A stretch of 64,000 nt of DNA from the NCBI RefSeq assembly GCF_021130785.1, contig NW_025777625.1, positions 1-64,000 of the forward strand, read 5' to 3'. Each line of letters opens with the position of its first letter. Within the stretch, counting starts at the first letter, position 1. The DNA comes from Homalodisca vitripennis. Lineage: Eukaryota > Arthropoda > Insecta > Hemiptera > Cicadellidae. The position numbers were made by a program, and so were the translations under genes. Below are positions 52,101 through 64,000 of this stretch, piece by piece. The notes beneath the pieces are model-generated. The model worked only from the letters and a program-made list of their open reading frames with translations. It had not been told where the DNA came from and made no database searches.

Positions 52101-55100
52101 TACTATTTAATACTGCATTGTTCATTATCTTTCAGTTATAAATCCTCCAATTTTCATTGTGATGACTGGACGTGGCAGAGGAAAAACGTTCTAAATTAAG
52201 TCCTCTGGTCCCGTCAATTTTTGAAAACTACGCTGTTTCTTAATTGTTGATTTTTAGTATTGTGCTTTTGTTTAAAATTGTAATGATCTTATACATTATT
52301 GAACTCTTTCTCAAAAATGTATTTTAGTGTTAGAGGTTTAATTATAATCTTCTACTGATATTTCTCCTCCTAATCTTTACAAAATTCTTCCTCTGTTGCG
52401 ATATGTTCCTGCTGTTAGATTATTGCTCTTTAGTCTTTCAGTTAACTTGTTAACTGTTTCAGTTAATTTGTTTCACCAATGCAAAAACCTAGATTAATTT
52501 TCTTCCAATTTTCATCAGAAGCTATTTCAGTTCTACTTCTCAATCGTATTTCAATGAGATGTGTATAAGTTGGAATCTCTACAGCGAAAGGTTGTTACTG
52601 GATTTAAACTGAAAAAAAATACATCCACTATTTCTGTGAGCAATAACTTTTAACGTGATTAAACATTGCAGTGCATATGCACATTCACACAACATTTACT
52701 ATCTGACCAATAGTTCAAATCTGTAATACAAAAAGTATATTCTTCCTCTAATAATGTATTAAGCAAGTGTTATGTATTATTGCAAGAATATGTTAATAGT
52801 TAAACATTATTTAGATTATTTGATGACAATTATAATTTTTTCTACAAAATCTTTTTTGTATTTTAGAGATATTTTGTGACTTTAAATAACAAAAACCCAG
52901 GGATTACCGTTTCTCTTGATCTGAATCTCAGGATTTTCAGAGCTAAAAACCATCCCGGATACCGGGATCCTGGGATCTCAATTTTTTATTTATATCTTTA
53001 CTTATGCAGTTATTGGCAACGATATTTAAGCTATTCTGACACTCATGCGATTATCTGAGAAGTGTGTCTGCGACTATGTTGGAATCCGATTGCAACATGG
53101 CACTGAAAGTCTTGTCCTTTAGTTAAAAACCCAATCCTTGGCTCAGAAAACTAAAGTTTCTTCATTGAAATCTTCATTGAAGCTTTATTATATTTAGAAT
53201 AGAAAAAAATTTGGAAAATACGATGCTCAATAGAATAAGTGGGATTTAGGAATAACTGTTATCCAAAGTTCTTACTCTCAGATGCGGAGAGTGTGTTCTT
53301 ACTCTCAGTCTATATGTGAGTAAAGAATATCTCTAATTGCTGGGATCGTAGCTGATTAAAATTTGTAAAAAGTGTAAAACATGCTCGAATATAAAACTTT
53401 AAAAATTTACCACAGCGTTTTTAAGCATATTTTATTCTTTATTCAACGTATATTTTATATTTATTCACGCCAGTTCAGTTACGACTTGAACAGGAAATAT
53501 AACATCTTTGCATATAACAGGTATCTACTGAATTAAATACTCAACAAATCCTGTTTTATCTTATGAACTTTATTCTTAATTTCTATCATTGATCTTTCGA
53601 AGTCAGTTCTGTTATTATGTTGGAGAGCACCGCAATGTACGTCTTTTTTATACTGTACTGCTACAAAGTATTTTTTCCATTTGCTTTAATTTTATATCAC
53701 TTCTCAAATCACGTCCACTTAACATACGTTTAGCAATTTTTAGATTTTTATAAAAACTTTCACAACACAGCACTAAGTAGACAATAAATTGGGGTTAAAA
53801 CTCGACGTTCACATTGCATCAACCCTCCCCAACATATTGTGTTACGTTGTTTGATAATCAGATATCTAAATATATATTATGGGCTAAAGTCACTTTCAAA
53901 GATCAAAGATTGAAATATCTAGCTCTACTTTAATATACGTCTTAACGAACTTTTACAAGCCTATGTTACATAAACGGCAAATAAAGTGAAATAGATCTCC
54001 GAGTATATACCGGTAATGAAGACTGACCAATACACAAATCGTAGAGTCCAAGATGTGAAACTATTTACCTTAAATATTCTTGGCTGATTACTTCTTGTTT
54101 ACACAAACATTATTTTTTAAACCAAACAAAAATGTGTGTGCTTTTTTTGGCAAGGTTGTTAAGAACGACATCGAAGTCTAAGTTCAAGTTTATTTTCCAA
54201 AGTAAGGAAACACCCGAATTATCGCAAGACTGATAAAGTTCATGCTCAGAAGTATATTGTTACTTATCGTATTAATATCAAAGATCTATTACACATCAAC
54301 ATTTAAATTAATTTTTCTTATTATTTCTTAAATCTTTATGTTTACTTTTATTTGATAAAACATTTTTTTTGTATTACTAAGATTTAAATATACCAAAACA
54401 CTAATTTTTGTTATTAATAAAATTGGTAGGCTGCAATAACTGTCTGTAAACTATTTGACTATTAATTTTGCCTAATTTATAACATATTTTGTTGTTATTA
54501 ATATCCTAAACGCTTGTTAGACTAACAAGCGGTACAGGGTCATGTATTGAGAGCGTAACCAATTGCTGAAACCTCTCAGAGCAAATGTGATAAACCATAA
54601 TTTATTACACCAAATCGTTATGTGTGTTCGTCCTCGTCATTATATTATTCTAAAACATTTGTATATTCGTATTATTAATAACATCCAATTTACTTTGTGA
54701 ATGAACTTGTTTAATTTAATGTCGTAAAGGTATTTTATAAAGGAAAGATAAAGATAAAGGTATTATCGTAAAGGTAATTAATTAATTATACTTATTAGCT
54801 TATGGATTGTTTAAATACTATTATAAAAAGATAAGGTTCCTTAACAACAAAACCGTAAACCATTTGTTGAAAATAGACCACTTTCGTTGCAAACTCAAAA
54901 CAAAAAAGGAACTAATATATAGAAACATAACGTATCAATTAAAGATTAGAGATTTATAATAATCTTATGCTGATCCAAAGGATTGGTTTAAGAAAATAAT
55001 CTATAGTGAACCATTAACAAAAAAGGCCAAATCACGTTTCTTTCTTTTTAACTCTTTCTGTCTGCCGTGATTATCGTCATTTACAATTGGTCTCAGGTTA

Positions 55101-56279
55101 GTTTTAAGTGGTTGATCGGTGAGTGCAGACCTATTGTCATCTGTGTTCTGTAGTTTAGTTATAAAATTAATTTAATTAGTTTAGTTAATTTAGTTAATAA
55201 ATTTAATAGTTATAATTTAATTTTTATTAAGTGCGTATTTTAGAGTTAATTTTTACGGAGTTTACTTGCATGGTTGTTGTTTCAGAGTTATGCGTACCGA
55301 AACGCTCTTGTACGATTTGTTTATTTTATCCCAGATTGTAGCTATGAATCAGGTTAGTTATTCACCTGAGGAAGATATCAGATTCCAGATCTCGAAACGC
55401 ATTATTACTGTTTTTTTTATCACTGAATTATGGCAAATATTCGGTACAAAAATGGTGTCATTTGCTTTAACAATCCTTCTTTTTTATTTTGTATGTTTTA
55501 CGCACGCAACTAGGCTTAATGTCGAAACAACATCAGTCAGGTTGAGCAATGATATAAAAATTTATTTCCTTTGAAGTTTCATCAGTAATTCTAAAATTCA
55601 GTTCAAACACACGTACACAAACATAAAAAACGCTAAAATTTAAAACTTTACTCATAATTGGTTCCACCTCAACTCTTTGGTGCAATTGGGGTAATGCCTA
55701 TTGATGAATAATAACATAATTATTTCTATTTTTCTTGTCTTGAAAATTTAGTTATGAAATTATCATTAGTAATGAACAAGTAAAATTATTCCCAACACTG
55801 TTATCAACAATGTTATCTTCGATACTTTAATTCAATTACGAGTACATATAAGACTAAATTAATTGAGCAACAAAAGTGTGTAGAGACTGTAATCGATTTT
55901 ACGTTTAATATATTATTTTAATAGTACTTTAATTATCATTGAACTAAAATTTTTAATCTATTAAAAATAAGTATTAAAGAATGGCTAGCAAAATTGGATA
56001 CAATGGATAAAAGAACTACTTATTTGTACAGTATATAGAGATACCTGAACAATACAAGAGTTTTCTTATAAATTCTATCGTGTGTCAAAAGGGAGTAACT
56101 CAGTGAGAATAAAGTAGAAGTAAAGGATCACATCAGTTTTTTTTAAGCCCCGTGTTTGTCTTTTTGCCTCCATAGATTGCAACGCAGAAGCTCCACACAT
56201 TATATCGGTTTAAAATTATATAAGGATACTTCCTGCATATTCTGGTTGCTGTAAATTTACAATGACAGGGACTATTTTT
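49171..56279. other. Mostly non-coding, with a GC-richer island at 50530-51260
   Basis: The island has exon-like signals described in the findings. An imperfect hairpin followed by a T run lies at about 50268-50328. The stretch 52900-52975 has several cccggat/gggatc elements in inverted order. Otherwise AT-rich and featureless. Confidence 0.45.
55364..55437 (+). repeat. Short dispersed motif, copy 3
   Basis: cctgaggaagatatcagatt ccagatctcgaaacg, then atcactgaattatggcaa. The best preserved copy. It lies inside a 102-codon open frame that I read as incidental. Confidence 0.5.
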
Positions 56280-56935
56280 TCTCATTATTATCTGTTGGAT
56301 CTACCCAGTTATAGGGAGTAATAACCGCCTCCAAACCCGTACCATGACTATCAAAAACGATAAACAATAAAACAAAACGACAAAGCGTGCAGCTCGGGCT
56401 CATCGTTATCTGTTGGATTTACTCATAGGTTTTGGAAGTAATAACCACCTCCTAAACCGTACCACAACTTTCCTACTGCCTGTTGGATCTATTCATAGGT
56501 ATAGGGCGTAGTACCTGCCTCCTAAACCGTACCACAACCATCTTACTGTCACAAAGCTTGCAGCTTAGGCTCATCGTTATCTGTTGGATCTACTCATAGG
56601 TATAGGGAGTAGTAACTCCCTCCTAAACCGTCCCACAACTATCTTACTGTCACAAAGCTAGAGTCTCGGGCTCACCGTTATCTGTTGGATCTACTCATAG
56701 AGCGAGTAGTAACCCGCCCTACCCTACCTAAAACGAACCGCAACTTTCTTAACGCGTCAAAGCTTGAAGCTCGGGATCATCGTTATCTTTTGGATCCATT
56801 CATATTTATGGAGAGTAGTAATCGCCTCCTAAACCGTACCACAACTATCTTACTGTTACAAAGCTTGCAGCTTAGAATCATTATTATCTGTTGAATATAC
56901 CCATAGTTATAGGTGGTAGTAACCGCGTTTATTAA
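56280..56935 (+). repeat. Tandem repeat, period about 100 bp, 7 copies
   Basis: Units start with ttatctgttggatct at about 56287, 56406, 56577, 56678, 56783 and 56882, with one shortened copy near 56478. Other shared parts are ctcataggtatagggagtag, cctcctaaaccgtaccacaa and cacaaagcttgcagct. Spacing of 99-105 bp, except for a longer first unit and a unit deleted by about 30 bp. Open frames on both strands at its edges are not genes. Confidence 0.9.
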
Positions 56936-59910
56936 ATAACTTAATGTATTATATTCTGTATAAATCATCCTTCCTCTTTTACTTACAAAAGTACACATTA
57001 TTTTCCTGGGTTTGTCCTGAATTACACTGATAAAAAAATGAACTATATCAAAGCCCAAATATCCTGAGCCCGTTGAACTCTTTAAACCAATAATTGTTCC
57101 TTGACATAAGGAATGGGCCCGTCCAATATCGCTTGTTTTCCGTAAACGGACTCTCGTGGCTGTCGTGTGTTATGTTGAGAGACAGCAGTGGTATGCTGGT
57201 ATTGACATTTAATATTCACACAGCTGAAACCTATAAGTACATGGAGACTTCTCTAAGTCCGAATAAACTTGTATAATTTCACGCATTAGAGTATTTACAC
57301 CTTACTTGTTAAAGAGAAAAACAGGACGATATTATGATGAAATCTGTTTCAGAAAATTTATGATCATAAACTATATGTTTTTACCGTTGAATCATTGTTT
57401 CTAAAAGAAACATTTACGAGATTTGCGGCAAAAAAAGCTTCTTAGTCATTTTATTTGCATGTCCTTCTAATTCAACTGCATTGTTTATTTGGTACCAAAG
57501 AGTATGCCTTCATCGTATTTAATACACAAGATAAATAACAATTTGTATTTATGTATTTATAATATTAGTTTCAATTTTTAAGTTTCATTATTATTAAAAG
57601 TATTTGTTTATCAACAAGGAATATTTTTTGTTACTAACAATAAGGTTGACTGTCTTTGATATGGCTGCAGGGAACAAAACCTTTACAAGTTTACGTAGAA
57701 GTTTATTTCCCAGGAGGGGACGGTCCGCGGACTGCCTCTAAGATTGGTCAAGTTAGTCTTTTGAAGAATATTGTACTTTTGTGTTTAATACGAATAAGAA
57801 ATAAGAAAAACTTATCCTTTGAATTTTAATTCACTAATGCTAAAAGTAACCTACTAATGCACATAAGCAATACGTACATGAAGTGACAAACTCGGAAAAC
57901 GTTTACCTACTTTACAGTCCCTGGACGTTACTGACAATATCCTTTGAGATCTTAAGGCAAATTGCTCTGTCATTGTTACTAAATAATTCTTGGTGTTTTA
58001 GCTAAAATGTTTTGGTCGTTTATCGGTTTACTTCTTCAACATTTTTAAAAGAGCATTACATTATCCTTATACAGGGTAAACTTAAAACCGTAAGCTTAAT
58101 TTATTTTTTCCTAAAACAATCCAGATTTACTACTTCGTAAATCTGAACAAAATTATCTAATTTAGCTTGATCAATAATCAAATATTATCATGGTGTATAT
58201 TTTTAAATTCTTATTCAATTCAAACCCGCAAAAAGAACAATTACAAGTGGTTTTGGGTACAAGGAGAAAGAATTCTCTTGAGCGAGTAAGTCAACACACA
58301 AGCAATATTAGTAAAATTTCAATCTGTTTGTTGAAAGATATTTTGTAAAATTAACCTTATTATATCATATTGCAAAAGATATATTATTGTGTTTCTGTCA
58401 TAATAAATTATTTTTTTATTAATGAACATTTAAAGTACAAATAACGAACTAGCTGTTTTATATTTATACTGTAAGTTCTCGAATAAAATTTTCAATATAG
58501 GGAACTTTTATTTAAAAGTGTTACGTCAACCCTCATTATGGAACTTCCAGAAGTGTATCCATTGTAGCCGGTAATGGAATCCAGAATCCAACAATTCTAT
58601 AATAATCTGAACGTCCACATTCATATATGTGTGCATGTGGAAACGTTTTGCATTATTTTAATTACAGTAATTGTTCATAAATTTAAATTACATTTAGTAA
58701 AGAGCTACTACTTCCATATGGCTTAGATAGAATGTTTAGCTGGACTCATTCAGTAAAGATTTAGAAAATAGCGCCTATTCCTAATTTTGCAAATTTATCT
58801 TGGTTATTTCCCTAAATAACTACGAGTACAATGAAAGTTTATAACAGCAACGTTTAATTTTGAACATATTTCGATACCTCTTAATATTTAATATGGCGGC
58901 CGTTCATGACTTGGAAAAAGAATTGGTGTTAAGAACCCAAGAGCAAACATGGTAAATATTTTAGAAATTTCCGGTTTTAACACAAATTCCTCGTTATTAT
59001 ATGTATTTTTATTATATTAAGTAATGTTTCAAGTTAAATATCTAATAAATATTTGAAACGCTATTGCATACGTTTTATACAAAAAACGCTCATAATATAA
59101 AATTGTCCTAAACAAAATATAAAAACAAACCTCCTGAGTTAATTATAATTCTTAACCTAACAAATCGTTTTTGACATTTACTTATGAAAAAATGAATGCA
59201 TAATTTTACAAACCTTATATGAATTTTGTAAAACTTGTTTCATACAAATCGTTGTTAATGTCTCATTTTTCAAAAGATTTATTACCAAAGGTATATTGGT
59301 TGCAATTTAAAACTTATTATTATTTTAGCTAAAGATATAATTATAATTTTAACCTGCAATAATTCTTCTTTAAATAATTAGTTTCAGTTTATATTGACTC
59401 AGTACTTTTATTTAAAAATATTTTATTAGAGGTAAATATTAATGAAGAAATATTCCAGGAAACACATCAACTGTTTATGTCAAAGTAAACATGGCGATAT
59501 TGACAATGAAACAGAATGATCACAACACGACAAATGGTGACAGTTAAGTAATAGTAATAATCTGCTTCCAGCAGTTAAACACATCAGAATGTCAATCTTG
59601 GAGTCGCGGGTATGATATAAATTAAATTACTGTAGAAATACAAGCTGCAATATTCTCTATCATGTCTTAATTAATATATATTATGAAATATTCGTTTTAT
59701 ATATATTGTAACAAACTAATAAAATCATTAATTTTAATTTGAGTTGCAAAATTTACAAGGAATCCATAAAGGTTTTAAGAGATTGCGTTTGAACAGACAT
59801 AAAGAGCTTGCATGAGTTATTAAATTGTGTGTAATTCAGACAGGAAGTCAAAAATGTTAAAAGGAGGAAATTTAACATAATAAGACCTGACCTAACTCAA
59901 GAGGAAAAGA
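56936..59910. other. Non-coding sequence between two tandem arrays
   Basis: No gene seen. One atggcggcc block at about 58893 is related to the repeat tract at 61.5-62.7 kb. Confidence 0.5.
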
Positions 59911-60590
59911 GCAGTGGGACTAATAAATTATTGGATTTTTACCATTAGAGAGGAGTCAGTTAACTGTTTCCTAGCAGAGTCATCCAATTCCCCTCGGTAC
60001 GCAGTAAGAGGAAGGAAGCAGTAGACCAATAAATTCATGGAGGTTTACGATTAAAGTGGAAACAGTTAACTGTTCCTAGCAGAGTCATCCAATTCCCCTC
60101 GGTACGCAGTAAGAGAAAGGAAGCAGTGGACTAATAAATTCATGAAGGTTTACCATTAAAGAGGAGTCAGTTAACTGTTCCTAGCAGAGTCATCCAATTC
60201 CCCTCGGTACGCAGTAAGAGGAAGGAAGCAGTAGAACTAATAAATTCATGGAGGTTTACGATTAAAGTGGAAACAGTCAACTGGTCTTAGCAGAGTCATC
60301 CAATTCCCCTCGGTACGCAGTAAGAGAAAGGAAGCAGTAGACTAATAAATTCATGGAGGTTTACGATTAAAGTGAAGTCAGTTAACTGGTCCTAGCAGAG
60401 TCATCCAATTCCCCTCGGTACGCAGTAAGAGGAAGGAAGCAGTAGACTAATAAATTCATGGAGGTTTACGATTAAAGTGGAAAACAGTCAACTGGTCTTA
60501 GCAGAGTCATCCAATTCATCTCAGTACGCAGTAAAAGGAAGAAAGCAGTGGACTAATAAATTCACGAAGTTTTGCTATAAAAGTGGAGTC
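59911..60590 (+). repeat. Tandem repeat of 105-106 bp, about 6.4 copies, with alternating unit types
   Basis: The block agcagagtcatccaatt starts at 59973, 60078, 60183, 60289, 60394 and 60500, so the period is 105 or 106 bp. The first five units carry ccctcggtacgcagtaagag. Two unit types alternate: gag/gtgaagtcag with gaggaagg, and gtggaaacag with gagaaagg. Units are very similar except the last, which is diverged. Confidence 0.94.
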
Positions 60591-61334
60591 AAGTTTGTTG
60601 GTAATCAAAGTTGGGGAGTTAATGTTTTTGTTCGTTGATATATCTATGTAGGCACCGACAACCCTTATAACTTTGCGGGGTGAGGGTTAAAGGATAATCT
60701 GAAGATATTCGTTTATCTCAGTTAGTTTTTCAATATAGTTTTATTGGTTATCCCGATAAAAATATCAATTGTTTAATTTCTGAATAAATCTATCATTTAT
60801 CTATTATCATAACAATAACATTTTAAAATTCAAAACACATTACTATTGTGACTTGTAATTTATTTGGAATTTTTATTTAGTTACAAATTTGGTTTGTATG
60901 AAATAAAATCTATTAGAAAACATTATAGCTTAAATAGCATTTTTTATGTTTTACGCATGGTTTAAGGTAGATTTCATACTAATCTGCATATTTTTATCTT
61001 TTTAACTAAAACGAACACACACATTTATATTATACCATGATTATAATACAAAGGGTATGTTAACTATATTTTTTTCATGGATTGCATGTTATACATGACT
61101 CGGATCACTCACTTGCCGGGTGGGTGCGATAACACTACATCGCAGGGACCTTACTTTTTAGTAATTTTATATTAGGACGTTTCTGTCACATATGTGTTTA
61201 AATAACCAAACTAACATACGATCTGAAAGCCAAATAGCAATCACATGACTTTTATTTACATCTATTACATTTGTATAAATTTTCAATAGGCTAATTTGAT
61301 TTCAATAAACATTAAAAAAAGTACTTGCACCTTT

Positions 61335-61347
61335 GGGACTCGAACCC
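61335..61347 (-). other. tRNA B-box-like motif, possible SINE remnant
   Basis: On the minus strand this reads GGGTTCGAGTCCC, a good RNA polymerase III B box of tRNA type. The stem that should flank the T loop pairs only partly, and no clear A box or acceptor stem is found upstream, so it is not an intact tRNA gene. A tRNA-derived SINE remnant or a chance match are both possible. Confidence 0.3.
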
Positions 61348-61519
61348 GGATACATATATTCGGATTATCGTATTTTTTATTCTGAGGGTCATGAACAGAA
61401 TAAATCATAGTATAGTTTTAAATAGAAATTTATCGTTATTAAATAAATGTATAATTCGATTAGTAAAGTTAATAATTCTTAATTATACTGTGTGCAAGAT
61501 TATGGAATATAACGCGAGA

Positions 61520-62700
61520 TTATGAACACGATCACCGCTGTAAACTTTTTAAATATACAGACTAACATTTGTACAAAGACAGTAATAGCACAAAGTTCAA
61601 TGAGTTCGTTGATCTGTCTTTACCCAATAAAAACTTTTAAGATGACGGACATTCGCATTCGATCAAAACTTTTAACTTGACTAATTACCAATATAAATCC
61701 AAAACAATTTATTATTAAAATGTATTAGCTTATTGCAACCAACTTTAATCCTTTAATTTGTTTCAATACCTCTTAGGTTTTAAGATCGCGGCCAATCGAA
61801 GTTTGTAAAACAAATTTTTACATATCTGCATTATAGCGGAAAAACGTGTTATAGAATTCTCAGGTAATTTACAATCAAGTTTGTTCCTACGTCCTTTATG
61901 ATGTCACGTAATATTTCCAGGCAGAGGGCTTACAGGTTATTTTAGTAGTATACTAGATTCAGGAAGTAATTTTGAACACGACAACTACCGTAATTCTGAA
62001 TAAATTCAGACTAATCTTGGTACAGGAGCAATATTTGTATATAGCTTAAATGAGTTTGTTTGTCAATCTTATAGATAACAACTTTCAAAATGTTAGCTAT
62101 TCACATTTGAGCAAGGTTTACTCGTCTAATTTCTAACATATAAATAAAATGCATTTTTTAATATACTAGGATATTACAAAGAACTATTATTCTTTCCCTT
62201 TTTTTATATATTTTACGGTTTCAAGGTGGTTATAGATGTTACTATACAGTTTACCGTAAACATGTAATTTATAAATCTCAGATATTTTAAAATAATGTTT
62301 GTTCTAGCGCAATTTTATACCTCGTAAGATTTTCAGGTAGTGGGCGTACAAAAGTTTTTAATAGTGTACAACATTGCGGGAATAATTGTAAAAACAATAA
62401 GTAACGTAGTTATTAATGGATTTAGGCTAAACTTGGTACAGTGGCAATATTTTTATATGGCTGGGTTTAGCTCTATAGCCACTGTTAAACTAAAACATTT
62501 TAAGACGATGGTCAAGTTTTATCTCGGGTATTTAATAACATAAATCAAAATTTACTGTTTTTTTAAAACGGGAAACAATTTTAAATAACATTTTATACTT
62601 ATTTTTCGATAACTCTTAGGTTTTCAAGATGGTGGCCGTTTAAAGCTACTGAACCATTATGTGATTTATATTTACAAACCAAATTTTAGATTAATTGTAA
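61520..62700 (+). repeat. Degenerate long repeat tract, unit about 400-450 bp
   Basis: Blocks recur in order: gaacacgatcaccg/gaacacgacaactaccg (61522, 61974), cagactaa-ttggtacag-gcaatattt-tatatggct (61558, 62010, 62425), and tacctcttaggttttcaaga tgg-cgg (61770, 62320, 62610). A related block with atggcggccg is at 58873-58905. Strongly diverged; no coding capacity. Confidence 0.5.
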
Positions 62701-64000
62701 CAAAATCAAGTCTAAGTGTTTACAAAGAATTTATACTGTTATAAAAACTTTTGTCTGTATGTTTGAGGATTATGGAGCTTTTAAATATTTGAAAGTGTTA
62801 CGATTATATTAACACGCCAAAATGGAAAGTTATTGTCCCATCGGTGTTGTGCTAATAAATATTTAAACTAATAATGCTTCCTCTGTTTGACATTTAGAGT
62901 TGGTGTAAAATCTACCTCTCTTCAGATTTACTCAGAATGGTTATTTTTTAATTCAATCTTATTTTTCTTAGTGTTTATACTCATACACGTATTAGTTCTC
63001 TGTGCAATAAAAAACAATGAAAGATAAAATTATTATTAATGTGCCCTCATGCAGTATGCAATGCGTTCAAATATTAGTTCTACTTTATGTCGCCAAGTCC
63101 AGATGAGCCACCCTGTACACTGTGCAAGATATTGTTGGTTGTTAGGTTATAGCCACTACCTACTGCATGTTCTGAAATGATTTATTTCACATGTTAATTC
63201 GTGTAATAATGTAGGTATTTGTAGTAAGTATACTGTCTGGCGGTCAGAACTATTAGAATAGGTTTCGTTTTCTATAAAGTTAACCTAACCAAATAGCACA
63301 ATCATACAATATTCAGCCATTTTTCAATATTGCTGTTGTTACAATAGGGCGAGCGCGAACTGACCCGACCTTGCGGCTGGCCTGCGATCTACGAGAGTAC
63401 CGTGTGGTGTAGAATGTGTAGAAACATTATATGATCTTATTAAACTTGGACTTTATTATTGAAGTTCGTAAATCAATGCGAATACATAAATACCGTATTA
63501 TGTAGTGGAGCTTAGTATTTTTTTCCTGAATTATTCGTAGAATTACTCATAGCAAATGTTTACATGTAAAATCGTCAAACTTCCTCGGTTTTAACCAAAA
63601 GTCCGTTTGGAAAACAGGTAAGGTGGTCATTTTGCCACTTGGCACAATATTTGAGTTTATGGGAGGAAGAAATAGTCCAAAAATATACACAAATATAAAG
63701 TATTATTTGAAAATTACCAGTTTCAAATTATTTAACATCTGTACCGAAAGGATAAGATCGGTTGCAGAATAGGACAAAAACATTTATGCATGCATTCAAA
63801 CTTACAAGAAGGGCCATTATAACACTTAGAATTAAACGTAACGGACTATTTTCATTAATTTAAGACTTATTGAGAGACAAAGCCTACATATCTGATGGTA
63901 GAGAGAAGACAAAGTTACGATTTCTATCTTATTATGTAAGGAATTCTACCCAATCTTTCAGACTGACTATCGCCTTGTATACAGCGTTTTCTAACAAAAA
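62701..64000. other. Non-coding sequence at the window end
   Basis: AT-rich, with a short GC-richer patch at 63345-63415 that reads as nothing recognisable. Confidence 0.5.

Noticed and set aside
52162..52194. Short frame beginning MTGRGRGK, like a histone H4 start
   Set aside because: It stops after ten codons and nothing downstream resembles a histone; most likely chance.
55266..55574. 102-codon plus-strand frame
   Set aside because: It overlaps the dispersed repeat core at 55364, which occurs elsewhere without an open frame.

Overview
The window is AT-rich, non-bacterial DNA. It has very few long open frames, one gene interrupted by two GT-AG introns, long dinucleotide microsatellites, and remains of insect-type transposons: a mag-like Ty3/gypsy element, a mariner fragment, a DUF4817-like helix-turn-helix fragment and a LINE reverse-transcriptase fragment. 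This fits an insect nuclear genome, perhaps hemipteran, but the species cannot be fixed from the sequence alone.

Two loci stand out. (1) At 21712-25564 on the minus strand, three exons (25564-25229, 24444-24353, 21790-21712) splice in frame into a predicted secreted protein of 168 residues: a signal peptide plus one Reeler domain. This is the layout of the insect 'putative defense protein'/noduler-like family. (2) At 40893-46669 on the plus strand lies a complete 5.8-kb Ty3/gypsy LTR retrotransposon. It has two 363-bp LTRs that read as identical, a 5-bp target-site duplication, a tRNA-Ser-type primer binding site present three times in a 44-bp tandem repeat, gag with two zinc knuckles, and pol (protease, RT, RNase H, integrase). 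Two single-base indels with opposite frame effects break pol, so the element is young but looks disabled as it stands.

Layout: 1-4.3 kb non-coding with one AT/GT microsatellite; 4.3-5.4 kb transposon remnants; 9.4-9.6 kb mariner remnant; 11.7 kb short tandem repeat; 13.1-13.9 kb AT microsatellite and a dispersed repeat; 21.6-25.6 kb Reeler gene; 27.7-27.9 kb a 154-bp CA array joined to a perfect 60-bp palindrome; 28.5-28.9 kb a second copy of the 4.9-5.35 kb repeat; 34.4-35.3 kb LINE remnant; 40.55-40.66 kb probable LINE 3' remnant; 40.9-46.7 kb the LTR element; 48.8-49.2 kb tandem repeat with a 137-bp period; 56.3-56.9 kb tandem repeat with a period near 100 bp; 59.9-60.6 kb tandem repeat of 105 bp with an alternating two-unit structure; 61.3-62.7 kb a degenerate repeat tract. 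The remaining sequence shows no supportable gene and is probably intergenic or intronic.
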